A stretch of 12,954 nucleotides of DNA from Methanocorpusculum sp. (GTDB lineage: Archaea; Halobacteriota; Methanomicrobia; Methanomicrobiales; Methanocorpusculaceae). The position numbers and the translations under genes are program-made. Positions 6,314 through 12,954 of the stretch are shown piece by piece; position 1 is the stretch's first letter; the number at the start of each line of letters is the position of its first letter. The notes beneath the pieces are model-generated. The model saw nothing but the letters and a program-made list of their open reading frames with translations. It did no database searches and had not been told where the DNA came from. The stretch lies in the NCBI GenBank assembly GCA_017555685.1, contig JAFZFW010000137.1, forward strand, positions 1-12,954, read 5' to 3'.

Positions 6314-6768
6314 AGCCGTACATCCCGGAGTACGTGGGCACTGTCACCAAATATGTGTTTGTTGACTCTCCGGACACAACCCCGCAGGATATCGCAACTG
6401 CAGCATACGAGGTTGCACAGGGTGTGATGGTAAAAGAGACCTGTTTCGGCTGTCAGATTACCGGAAGTCCTGAGGATGTCGAAAGAATCGTTGCACACTT
6501 ACGTAAACTCGACCCATACCGGATCTTTGTCAAAGACCGCGGATTCCCGCCGGGAGATGCCAGACGCTGCCGTGCGGATTTAGGCGGAGCACGTCCGGGC
6601 TATCTCGGCCACGAGTTCGAGATGAAGATGGCCCGCTACATCTCCTATGGTCTCGAAGCGGTCGACAAAATGACCGCAGAAGAATTAGAAAAAGCCGCAG
6701 GCACTCCTCTTCCGACTGAAGAGCCGCTTGACGCAGATATCGTAGAACAACTCTTTATGGAGGACTAA
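6310..6768 (+). CDS. mmp6: Methanogenesis marker protein 6
   Basis: A 152-residue soluble protein restricted to methanogens and related archaea; its biochemical role is not established. The family signature is clear: C45-x-x-C48 in ETCFGCQITG, followed by KDRGFPPGDARRC with Cys87, then DLGGARPGYLGHEFEMKMARYI over about 90-112. The cysteines suggest metal or cluster binding, which is an inference. The start overlaps the mmp3 stop by four bases (ATGA), and GAGGTGAAGG just upstream serves as ribosome-binding site, so expression is coupled to mmp3. mmp5 follows after two bases. The acidic C-terminus (about 130-152) has no recognisable motif. Confidence 0.9.
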   Translation: MKPYIPEYVGTVTKYVFVDSPDTTPQDIATAAYEVAQGVMVKETCFGCQITGSPEDVERIVAHLRKLDPYRIFVKDRGFPPGDARRCRADLGGARPGYLGHEFEMKMARYISYGLEAVDKMTAEELEKAAGTPLPTEEPLDADIVEQLFMED

Positions 6769-6770
6769 TC

Positions 6771-7223
6771 ATGGTAAAAGTATTCATCTATCCGGCAACA
6801 AGCCTGATGCTTTCTGACCTTGTGGCACGATACGGACATACGCCGCTTGGTTCTGCTGTCTCGATTCGCGAACACATTCAGACGCCGGGATTTGACTCCC
6901 CGCCGCTGCAGATGACTGCAGAAGACCCGCAAAAGGGTCTGAAATGGGCGGCCGTTGAAGTCCCGTCCGGTATCCGCGGCAGAATGTCTCTCTATGGTCC
7001 GCTGGTCGAAGAGGCAGAGGCAGCAATTATCATTGATGAGCCGGAGCTTTCCTTCGGATGTATGGGTTGTGCCAGAACCAACGAACTCTTATGCTTCATG
7101 CTCAGAGAAAAGGATATTCCGCGCCTTGAACTCCGCTATCCGGCAAGCCGCGAGGAAGGAGTGACCTTCGTTGCCCAGATTAAGAAGTTCTTAGATGACC
7201 TGAAAAAGGAGGAAACAGCATGA
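6771..7223 (+). CDS. mmp5: Methanogenesis marker protein 5
   Basis: A 150-residue soluble protein of the methanogen-specific Mmp5 family, function unknown. It begins [21 protein letters not shown], carries an invariant-looking GCMGC motif (C97-x-x-C100) and Cys108, and ends in a helix rich in Lys. A strong GGAGG ribosome-binding site (6759-6763) precedes the ATG. Its stop overlaps the mmp15 start by four bases. Mmp5, Mmp6 and Mmp15 often travel together in methanogen genomes, and their lodging between mmp3 and mmp17 suggests a shared role in MCR assembly, activation or repair. Confidence 0.88.
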   Translation: MVKVFIYPATSLMLSDLVARYGHTPLGSAVSIREHIQTPGFDSPPLQMTAEDPQKGLKWAAVEVPSGIRGRMSLYGPLVEEAEAAIIIDEPELSFGCMGCARTNELLCFMLREKDIPRLELRYPASREEGVTFVAQIKKFLDDLKKEETA

Positions 7224-8485
7224 GCGACAGACCAGTTCGTATTGCCCAGATTACCTGTGGAGCTGAGTACAGCGGTATCCAGAATGAAATCACCTCGGCA
7301 GCTGCTACCGTCGGCGCCCAGATGTTCTACCCGGATGTTGCCTTAAAGGATGTCAAGACTGCATACAAAGAGTTCGGTCTTCCGGTAAAGAGTCCTGACT
7401 TAAAACTCGCAATCGCCCGCGCAAAGGCAATTGTTGAAGGCAGAATTGAAGCAGACGGTATCTTTATTGCCAGCTGTTTCCGCTGTGCAGAGGCAGCCAT
7501 CGTCAGAAACGAGCTTCGCCGCTACATTGTGGAAAACTCCAAGATTCCGGTCGTCTCCTACTCGTTTAACGAGAGAACCAGTTCTTCAACTCTTCTGACC
7601 AGACTGGAAGCACTCTCCACAATCGCAAAACGCCGCGAACTGATGGCACGTGAAGTTCAGGTCGGTATCACCATGGGTGTCGACTCCGGTTCTTCAACTA
7701 CCAAGTGTGTTATCATGAAGGACAATGAGATTGTCGGAACCGGATGGAAGCCGACAACCGAGGTCTTAAAGAGTGCAGACGATGTAATCGCTGAAGCTCT
7801 TGCCGAGTCCGGTCTGAAGATGTCTGACATCGAGGCAATTGGAACTACCGGATACGGTCGTTTCTTAATCGGCAAGCACTTAAACGCCGACCTCGTGCAG
7901 GAAGAACTGACCGTCAACTCGAAAGGTGCAGTCTACCTCGCAAACGCTCAGAAAGGATTTGCAACTGTTATCGATATCGGTGGTATGGATAACAAGGCAA
8001 TCAGTGTCAACGACGGTATCCCGGGCTCGTTTACCATGGGTGGTATCTGTGCCGGTGCATCCGGACGTTTCCTTGAGATGACATCCAAGAGACTTGGTGT
8101 TGACATCACCGAGCTCGGTGCTCTTTCCATGAAGAGTGCAGGCGGCGAGGATGTTCCAATGAACAGTTACTGTATCGTCTTTGGTACTCAGTCCTTAGTC
8201 AATGCACTCGCAGCCGGATACAAGCCGGAAGACGTTGCTGCCGCATCGTGTCACAGCGTAGCCCAGCAGGTCTATGAACAGCAGCTGCAGGAAGTCGATA
8301 TCAAAGAGCCGGTCATCATGGTCGGCGGTTCGTCTCTCATTCAGGGTCTTGTCCGTGCTATGGGAAGAATGCTCAAGACCGAAGTTGTCGTCCCGCACCA
8401 CTCGCAGTACATCGGTGCAGTCGGAGCAGCACTTATCGCATCCGGCTTTGTCGAGAAGAAGCGGGCGGAGAAGAAGGAGGCATAA
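7220..8485 (+). CDS. mmp15: Methanogenesis marker protein 15, HgdC/BadF-type activator ATPase
   Basis: A 421-residue protein. The C-terminal two thirds (about 148-410) have the ASKHA fold of BadF/BadG/HgdC activators, which hydrolyse ATP to push a low-potential electron into a partner enzyme. Visible motifs are the phosphate-1 loop [10 protein letters not shown] (153-162), TTGYGR (209-214), IDIGGMDNK (251-259), [13 protein letters not shown] with Cys277, and NSYCIVFG with Cys318. Cys277 and Cys318 match the two positions that hold the [4Fe-4S] cluster between HgdC subunits. The extra N-terminal domain (1-147) has Cys13 and C86-x-x-C89. No dehydratase partner is encoded nearby. A GGAGGA ribosome-binding site lies at 7208-7213, and mmp17 abuts the stop. 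By analogy it may deliver electrons or prepare a cluster for MCR activation, but this is inferred. Confidence 0.9.
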   Translation: MSDRPVRIAQITCGAEYSGIQNEITSAAATVGAQMFYPDVALKDVKTAYKEFGLPVKSPDLKLAIARAKAIVEGRIEADGIFIASCFRCAEAAIVRNELRRYIVENSKIPVVSYSFNERTSSSTLLTRLEALSTIAKRRELMAREVQVGITMGVDSGSSTTKCVIMKDNEIVGTGWKPTTEVLKSADDVIAEALAESGLKMSDIEAIGTTGYGRFLIGKHLNADLVQEELTVNSKGAVYLANAQKGFATVIDIGGMDNKAISVNDGIPGSFTMGGICAGASGRFLEMTSKRLGVDITELGALSMKSAGGEDVPMNSYCIVFGTQSLVNALAAGYKPEDVAAASCHSVAQQVYEQQLQEVDIKEPVIMVGGSSLIQGLVRAMGRMLKTEVVVPHHSQYIGAVGAALIASGFVEKKRAEKKEA

Positions 8486-9067
8486 ATGGCAGGTCTGGAG
8501 TACTTCAAGGTCGATTCAACCGAAGACGGCGGAGAAAACTACACGCATATTGCGCGTTCGGTTCTGCAGGATCACAACCTGCTTTCCATCGTAGCCGGTC
8601 TTCACATCTATATCGACCCGAAGTATCCGCTGTTTGCAGCAGCAGGTATCATCCGTCCTCCGCGCTCTGCCATCCGCGTTTCTGACGTTGGTAATGTCTT
8701 AATTCAGGACAACACGGCAACAATCGCTGTTGGAAGCGAGACGTATCTTGCACCAATGCTTTCCATGCTCTGGAAACGGTTAGGTCACGACAACGTCGAC
8801 CAGCCGGATCGGTTTACGGTTATCATCAGCAATGTGGATATCCCGGAAGACCTCAAGGACTGGGTTGTTATTGATCCGTCTGAATCCCTCTTCAAAGACC
8901 TGATTTACGCAATCCAGGTTATTGCACCGGAAGGATTCAAGGTTCGCCGTGAAAACTACGGAAAGAACCGGTTCTCCTATGCAGCATCCGAGAACACCCT
9001 CCCGGAGAAGGTTGCAGATGAAATTATTGCAGAATGCTTTGCAAAGATGGAGGCTGAGCTGAAATGA
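8486..9067 (+). CDS. mmp17: Methanogenesis marker protein 17, MCR activation complex subunit
   Basis: A 193-residue soluble protein of the methanogen-specific Mmp17 family, reported with Mmp3, Mmp7 and McrC in the MCR-activating fraction. Recognisable blocks are LEYFKVDSTEDGGENYTHIA at the start, RPPRSAIRVSDVGNVLIQDN near 57-76, and VIAPEGFKVRREN near 144-156. It has a single Cys close to the C-terminus (about residue 186), so unlike its neighbours it is unlikely to hold a cluster alone and may be a scaffold. A GGAGG site (8475-8479) inside the end of mmp15 precedes the ATG, which directly follows the mmp15 stop. Its own stop overlaps mmp7 by four bases. Confidence 0.9.
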   Translation: MAGLEYFKVDSTEDGGENYTHIARSVLQDHNLLSIVAGLHIYIDPKYPLFAAAGIIRPPRSAIRVSDVGNVLIQDNTATIAVGSETYLAPMLSMLWKRLGHDNVDQPDRFTVIISNVDIPEDLKDWVVIDPSESLFKDLIYAIQVIAPEGFKVRRENYGKNRFSYAASENTLPEKVADEIIAECFAKMEAELK

Positions 9068-10002
9068 GTTTAGTTCCGATTACCTACAAAGGCGGTGTCT
9101 ACCAGCTTGATGAGGTTATCGACTACATCGAGGATTTAGGCGGCTACATCGTCCAGAGGCACAACATCGCAAACGAAGTCATCCTGCAGATTTTAATGCC
9201 ATCTGAAGACATCGAAAGACTCAAGGTCTTCTCCCGCCCGCTTGCAGGTGAAGTCTCCGAATCTCCGCTTGTCGGAACAGAGATTGCTGTGGTTATCCCG
9301 AGTCTGGAAATCCACCACCTGCCCCACTCTGCCTGTGATGTTGCAGAGTACCTGCGTGCACACGGTTCGAAGTCGAACATGCTTGGTATGGCACGCGGAT
9401 TTGGAAAGCGTATCTCACAGATGAATGATGAGGAGCGCGACTTAATCAACGAGCATGATGTGGCAGTCTTTATTCTTGGAAACTTCGCATCCTGCATTGA
9501 GCAGAAGTTCGATAAGTTCCGCCGCGGAATCAATATCCCGATTATCTTAACTGGCGGCCCGTCCCGCGAGGTTCTGGAAAAGCAGACCGTACCTCCGGTC
9601 GCCGGATATGTTGGAAACTTAGGCCGCTTCATGCACCGGACACAGACTGAAGCAGATATCGCCCGCCTTGATGCAGTCATCGAAGAGGTTGAGCGTGTTG
9701 TCTCCGAGCGCAGAAAAGAACTTGCACAGGATCCGCTTTCCATCTCCCCGGCACGTCTGCAGATGCTTCTGCAGCAGGAGATTCCGGAGATTGAAGACAT
9801 CTTAGCTCCGGCACCGGTTGCAGTTCAGTTAAACGGACTGCGTCTGAAGCTGTCATATCCGGAGTATGCAGACCGTATCAGAGGTCTTGTAATCGAAGAT
9901 GGTATCACTGTCGGTGACGTTTGTGATGTTCTGCCTTCCCGCATGCGCGACTATGTGTTAATCCGCATCCGCCCGCTTTCGGAAACAAACATTGTGGTGT
10001 AA
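9064..10002 (+). CDS. mmp7: Methanogenesis marker protein 7, MCR activation complex subunit
   Basis: A 312-residue soluble protein of the Mmp7 family, reported as part of the complex that reductively activates MCR. Family blocks include PITYKGGVYQLDEVIDYIEDLGGY (5-28), HHLPHSACDVAEYLR (84-98, Cys91), KSNMLGMARGFGKRI (103-117) and FILGNFASCIEQKF (136-149, Cys144). The two conserved Cys could serve as cluster ligands. The C-terminal part (about 240-312) is a separate, more variable domain. A GGAGG site (9049-9053) lies within mmp17, and the ATG overlaps the mmp17 stop. The AhpD-like gene begins two bases after its stop. Mmp7 and Mmp17 are often adjacent, which agrees with a physical partnership. 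Confidence 0.91.
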   Translation: MSLVPITYKGGVYQLDEVIDYIEDLGGYIVQRHNIANEVILQILMPSEDIERLKVFSRPLAGEVSESPLVGTEIAVVIPSLEIHHLPHSACDVAEYLRAHGSKSNMLGMARGFGKRISQMNDEERDLINEHDVAVFILGNFASCIEQKFDKFRRGINIPIILTGGPSREVLEKQTVPPVAGYVGNLGRFMHRTQTEADIARLDAVIEEVERVVSERRKELAQDPLSISPARLQMLLQQEIPEIEDILAPAPVAVQLNGLRLKLSYPEYADRIRGLVIEDGITVGDVCDVLPSRMRDYVLIRIRPLSETNIVV

Positions 10003-10004
10003 GG

Positions 10005-10430
10005 ATGACAACAAAGTTTGAAGAGGTTATCCGGTCTGTCGAGGAGAAAGGAGCTCAGGCAACTGCAGACGAGCTTATCCGGAATGTTGAAGGTGAGTTC
10101 GGTTCTGCCCCGCTCATCTACAAGAAACTCGAGGACATGCCTGAAGCCCTTATTGCTCATCTGCTCTACAAAAATGCAATCGGAGAAGGCGGATGCCTTC
10201 CGGCAAAGACGGTTGAGTTAATCAGCCTCGCAGTCGGTTCTGCGCTTCGCTGTGACCACTGTACCGAGTATCACATGCAGGCGGCAAAACGGATGGGTGC
10301 ATCCAAAGAGGAGATCCTGGAGACAGTTTTAATTGCCGGACTTCTGGCAAACGCATCGGTTCTGGCAAATGCATACCGTGTGGTCGATCCGGAAGAAGAA
10401 CCGTGCGGGGCTGCCTGTTCGATTAAATAA
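10005..10430 (+). CDS. AhpD-like / carboxymuconolactone decarboxylase family protein
   Basis: A 141-residue all-helical protein of the CMD/AhpD superfamily. The thiol-redox centre is intact: Glu71, then C83-D-H-C86-T-E-Y-H90, the ExnCxxCxxxH pattern of alkylhydroperoxidase AhpD-type disulfide reductases rather than true decarboxylases. The core spans about 45-125. The C-terminus adds C134-G-A-A-C138, a second possible thiol pair, and Cys64 is a further extra cysteine. It starts two bases after the mmp7 stop and is the last gene of the operon, followed by a T7 terminator at 10435-10441. The position suggests a thiol or peroxide-handling role linked to MCR activation; this is inferred, and the electron donor is unknown. 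Confidence 0.84.
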   Translation: MTTKFEEVIRSVEEKGAQATADELIRNVEGEFGSAPLIYKKLEDMPEALIAHLLYKNAIGEGGCLPAKTVELISLAVGSALRCDHCTEYHMQAAKRMGASKEEILETVLIAGLLANASVLANAYRVVDPEEEPCGAACSIK

Positions 10431-10434
10431 TCTC

Positions 10435-10441
10435 TTTTTTT
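10435..10441 (+). terminator. Terminator of the atwA-mmp operon
   Basis: A T7 run begins five bases after the last stop codon of the operon. A weak inverted repeat CAATC/GATTG (10445-10449 with 10455-10459) follows. Together with the minus-strand T-run at 10507-10513 it forms a bidirectional terminator region between convergent units. Confidence 0.6.
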
Positions 10442-10506
10442 GTCCAATCTTTTGGATTGTTAATCACTGCAATGCATGCTATCGCATTACGTTGTCAGTA
10501 GTTCTG

Positions 10507-10513
10507 AAAAAAA
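10507..10513 (-). terminator. Terminator of the adkA-DUF106-cmk unit
   Basis: On the minus strand a T7 run starts two bases past the cmk stop codon (10517-10515). It faces the T-run that ends the plus-strand operon. No hairpin is associated, as is usual in archaea. Confidence 0.6.
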
Positions 10514-10514
10514 G

Positions 10515-11036
10515 TTAAAGAGCGTCAACCGCTGCAGATGCAAGAGCCAGCACCTGCTCCTGGTTGAACCGCTCGGAGTTGAGAACGAGATGATACAGAG
10601 TCTCATCGGCGATGTCAATATTGTAATATGCCATATACCGGTCTGCTTCACACTTCTCGCGCTCAACAGTTAATTCGTAGGATTTCTCCGGCGTCAGATC
10701 CTCACGCTCTGCGATACGGGCAGAACGGCATCTCTGCGATGCCCAGAGAAGAATTTTTAAGTCTGCCTCTTCGACCATCCATCCGGCAAGACGGCCTTCT
10801 AAGATGATGTTGTCGTTTGTTTTGGCAAACTCCTTCTGACGCTCATCGACTTCCTTGTCGATTGCCGGGTCTTTCTTTGCAAGCTCACCGAACGCAGCTA
10901 AATCAAGTCCGCGCTCTTTTGCACATGCTCTGAAGAACTCGCCGGCAGAGACATAGCGGAGTCCGTACTTCTCGGCAAGTGCTTTTCCGAGAGTGGTCGT
11001 TCCAGACCCGGGTGATCCGCTAATCGTAATTCTCAC
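10515..11036 (-). CDS. cmk: Cytidylate kinase (archaeal type)
   Basis: A P-loop kinase of 173 residues that phosphorylates CMP/dCMP with ATP in pyrimidine nucleotide supply. The N-terminus MRITISGSPGSGTTTLGKALA contains the P-loop (7-14), in which Thr stands where most kinases have Lys. VSAGEFFR (about 29-36), ILEGRLAGW and the LID-like ERED region follow, all typical of archaeal Cmk. The length matches the family (about 170-180). The start is GTG at 11036, supported by GGAGG about nine bases upstream within the end of the DUF106 gene. The DUF106 stop (11039-11037) abuts it. adk-DUF106-cmk is a common archaeal order, often next to ribosomal and Sec genes. Confidence 0.92.
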   Translation of the reverse strand: MRITISGSPGSGTTTLGKALAEKYGLRYVSAGEFFRACAKERGLDLAAFGELAKKDPAIDKEVDERQKEFAKTNDNIILEGRLAGWMVEEADLKILLWASQRCRSARIAEREDLTPEKSYELTVEREKCEADRYMAYYNIDIADETLYHLVLNSERFNQEQVLALASAAVDAL

Positions 11037-11684
11037 TTACATTCCTCCGATGTTTAATGCCTTGCGGATAATCTGTGTCATACACAGAGAGCAGAGCATA
11101 TACCAGAGAAGCCAGAACGGGAAGACCCAGAGATAAATGTCGAAGTAAGAGGAAAGTCCGGCGAATGGAATCACAATCGCATTGGATAAGTCAGCGATCG
11201 CTGCAGTCACTTCGCCTGCCATCGGCATCGTCCGAATATTCTCATAAATCCAGAAGAAGATTGGGATAGTGACGATTAAGATGTAAATCATCGGCTTGAA
11301 CTGCTGCTGAGTCATCTGCATCTGTTCAGCCATCATAGCCTGCTGACGTGCCTGCATCTTCTTAATCAGACGCTCATCGCCGGACATCTGTGCTTCGCGG
11401 AACTTTACGTTGAACTCCTTCATCTTATCCTGAACCTCTGCCATCTTCTCGTAGTCGATGGTGTACTTCTGGATTAACGAAGAGTAGAAACCGGTAATCG
11501 TTGCCAGAATCAGGATAAGGGCGAAGAACGGTAATCCCATCGCGACAAACGGGCCGATTACGATATCAACAATTCCGGCGATGGTCTGGCGTGCCCACTC
11601 CCACTGGTAGAGGAGCATAATGCCGAACATCGCTGCAAGAGCGATGAACATTCCGTATTTATCGCCGAACTCGGAGAGTTTCAT
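11037..11684 (-). CDS. DUF106 membrane protein, archaeal YidC-like insertase (EMC3/TMCO1/Oxa1 superfamily)
   Basis: A 215-residue integral membrane protein with about four hydrophobic segments: roughly residues 11-29, 36-68, 130-147 and 184-204. A long charged, Met- and Gln-rich cytoplasmic coiled-coil hairpin (about 75-125, with MQARQQAMMAEQMQM) lies between the second and third. This layout is that of DUF106 proteins, the archaeal members of the YidC/Oxa1/EMC3 superfamily that help insert membrane proteins beside the Sec channel. It lies six bases after adkA and abuts cmk, which reflects conserved clustering rather than shared function. The family call is firm; the insertase role comes from work on homologues. 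Confidence 0.9.
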   Translation of the reverse strand: MKLSEFGDKYGMFIALAAMFGIMLLYQWEWARQTIAGIVDIVIGPFVAMGLPFFALILILATITGFYSSLIQKYTIDYEKMAEVQDKMKEFNVKFREAQMSGDERLIKKMQARQQAMMAEQMQMTQQQFKPMIYILIVTIPIFFWIYENIRTMPMAGEVTAAIADLSNAIVIPFAGLSSYFDIYLWVFPFWLLWYMLCSLCMTQIIRKALNIGGM

Positions 11685-11690
11685 ACAGAA

Positions 11691-12330
<640 letters not shown>

Positions 12331-12376
12331 GCTGTGTTGCTTTGGAGACTGTCCTCTAAGCAGTGTTACAGTTCAG

Positions 12377-12392
12377 AAGAAAAGAAAAAATT
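12377..12392 (-). terminator. T-rich terminator after ndk
   Basis: Eleven bases past the ndk stop the minus strand reads a T-rich tract (T6-C-T4-C-T2 pattern). It separates the L24e-ndk unit from the adkA promoter. Confidence 0.55.
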
Positions 12393-12403
12393 GGGTATTG
12401 GAT

Positions 12404-12853
12404 TTACTCGTAGAGCTGTCCCTCGTCAATCTTTGCGTATGCGACGAGTTCGGTCTCTTCGAAGTGGATTGCAATCTCGCGTGCTGCACTTTCTGGTGCG
12501 TCGCTTGCGTGGATTACATTCTTTCCAATGGAGAGGGCGTAGTCACCGCGAACGGTTCCTGGTGCTGCCTCTGCCGGGTTGGTTGCTCCGTTCATCTTAC
12601 GGACGGTTGCGATTACATTGTCGCCTTCAAGGACGAAGCGGAAAACTGGTCCGCTGGTGATGTATGCCTTCATGCCCGGGTAGAACGGTTTTTCAAGGTG
12701 CTCTTCGTAGTGCTTGTCAACAACTGCTTCGGAAAGGACGCCGAACTTTGCGGCAACAATCTTGAATCCTTTCTTCTCGAAGCGGGAGAGAATCTCACCG
12801 ACGAGTCCGCGCTGGACTCCGTCCGGCTTGACCATTACAAAGGTCTGCTCCAT
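12404..12853 (-). CDS. ndk: Nucleoside diphosphate kinase
   Basis: A 149-residue kinase that transfers the gamma phosphate of ATP to nucleoside diphosphates through a phosphohistidine. The N-terminus [20 protein letters not shown] holds the conserved Lys9. The catalytic His115 lies in [12 protein letters not shown] (112-123), and [15 protein letters not shown] (92-106) is the usual nucleotide-binding loop. The length is normal. The ATG at 12853 is preceded by GGAG within the end of the L24e gene, five bases away. The L24e-ndk pair is a conserved archaeal arrangement, often within rpl7ae-rps28e-rpl24e-ndk-infB. Confidence 0.97.
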   Translation of the reverse strand: MEQTFVMVKPDGVQRGLVGEILSRFEKKGFKIVAAKFGVLSEAVVDKHYEEHLEKPFYPGMKAYITSGPVFRFVLEGDNVIATVRKMNGATNPAEAAPGTVRGDYALSIGKNVIHASDAPESAAREIAIHFEETELVAYAKIDEGQLYE

Positions 12854-12858
12854 AGGAC

Positions 12859-12954
12859 TTACTCCTTTCCGCGTGCTTTACGGCCTGCTGCAGTCCATGC
12901 AACACGTCTTGGGAGTCTGCCGAGCTTGTAGTTGCTCTGGCACTTGGAGGAGCA
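12859..12954 (-). CDS. rpl24e: 50S ribosomal protein L24e, C-terminal part
   Basis: Partial gene entering from the right edge; only the last 31 residues and stop are visible. They read [21 protein letters not shown] followed by a basic tail ([10 protein letters not shown]). This is the second CxxC half of the zinc finger and the end of L24e, a small zinc-binding protein of the archaeal large ribosomal subunit. The first CxxC pair lies outside the window. ndk follows after five bases. Confidence 0.93.
   Translation of the reverse strand, partial: CSSKCQSNYKLGRLPRRVAWTAAGRKARGKE

Noticed and set aside
9144..9800. 218-codon minus-strand open frame opposite mmp7
   Set aside because: The product is extremely Ser/Arg-rich, typical of an antisense shadow of a gene with this codon use, and it matches no family.
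12398..12931. 177-codon plus-strand open frame opposite ndk and L24e
   Set aside because: It is antisense to two strongly conserved genes, and its Cys/Leu/Val-rich composition reflects the complement of ndk codons.

Overview
The window is archaeal and comes from a methanogen. It carries seven genes of the methyl-coenzyme M reductase (MCR) activation and 'methanogenesis marker' set, together with a family-B DNA polymerase start, ribosomal proteins S17e and L24e, the archaeal-type adenylate and cytidylate kinases, and a DUF106 YidC-like protein. Gene order, protein sequences and a GC content near 50% suggest Methanomicrobiales, possibly Methanocorpusculum. The genus is an inference from recognition, not a search result. 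I see no mobile element, CRISPR array, tRNA or rRNA.

Layout. Positions 1-1406 are on the minus strand: a small two-helix membrane protein, a malate dehydrogenase, and the first 64 codons of DNA polymerase B. The last two are directly abutted. Positions 1463-2732 are on the plus strand: an HD-domain protein, a stand-alone ThiN-like protein and ribosomal protein S17e. The 266-base gap 2733-2998 holds T-rich terminators, two tandem perfect hairpins, a further inverted repeat and the promoter of the main operon. Positions 2999-10430 form one tightly packed plus-strand operon of eight genes: atwA-mmp3-mmp6-mmp5-mmp15-mmp17-mmp7 and an AhpD/carboxymuconolactone-decarboxylase-like gene. It ends in a T-run facing the T-run of the convergent minus-strand cluster. 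Positions 10515-12954 (minus) read L24e-ndk, then adkA-DUF106-cmk.

How the genes work together. MCR, the key enzyme of methane formation, is active only when its nickel cofactor F430 is in the Ni(I) state. Reductive activation needs ATP, the A2 protein (AtwA) and a multi-protein A3 fraction that includes McrC, Mmp3, Mmp7 and Mmp17. Four of these (AtwA, Mmp3, Mmp17, Mmp7) are encoded here in one transcription unit. They surround three marker proteins of unknown function: Mmp5, Mmp6 and Mmp15. Mmp15 is built like the ATP-driven electron activators of the HgdC family. Most products of the operon carry CxxC motifs, which fits a redox/metal relay. The terminal AhpD-like protein has a complete Cys-x-x-Cys-x3-His centre and is the least expected member. 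It is the best candidate for an undescribed accessory factor of MCR activation or maintenance. mcrC and the mcr structural genes are not in the window.

Other points of interest are a ThiN-domain protein that seems to have lost the catalytic loop, a repeat cluster resembling an operator in front of the malate dehydrogenase, and a possible small RNA between S17e and atwA.
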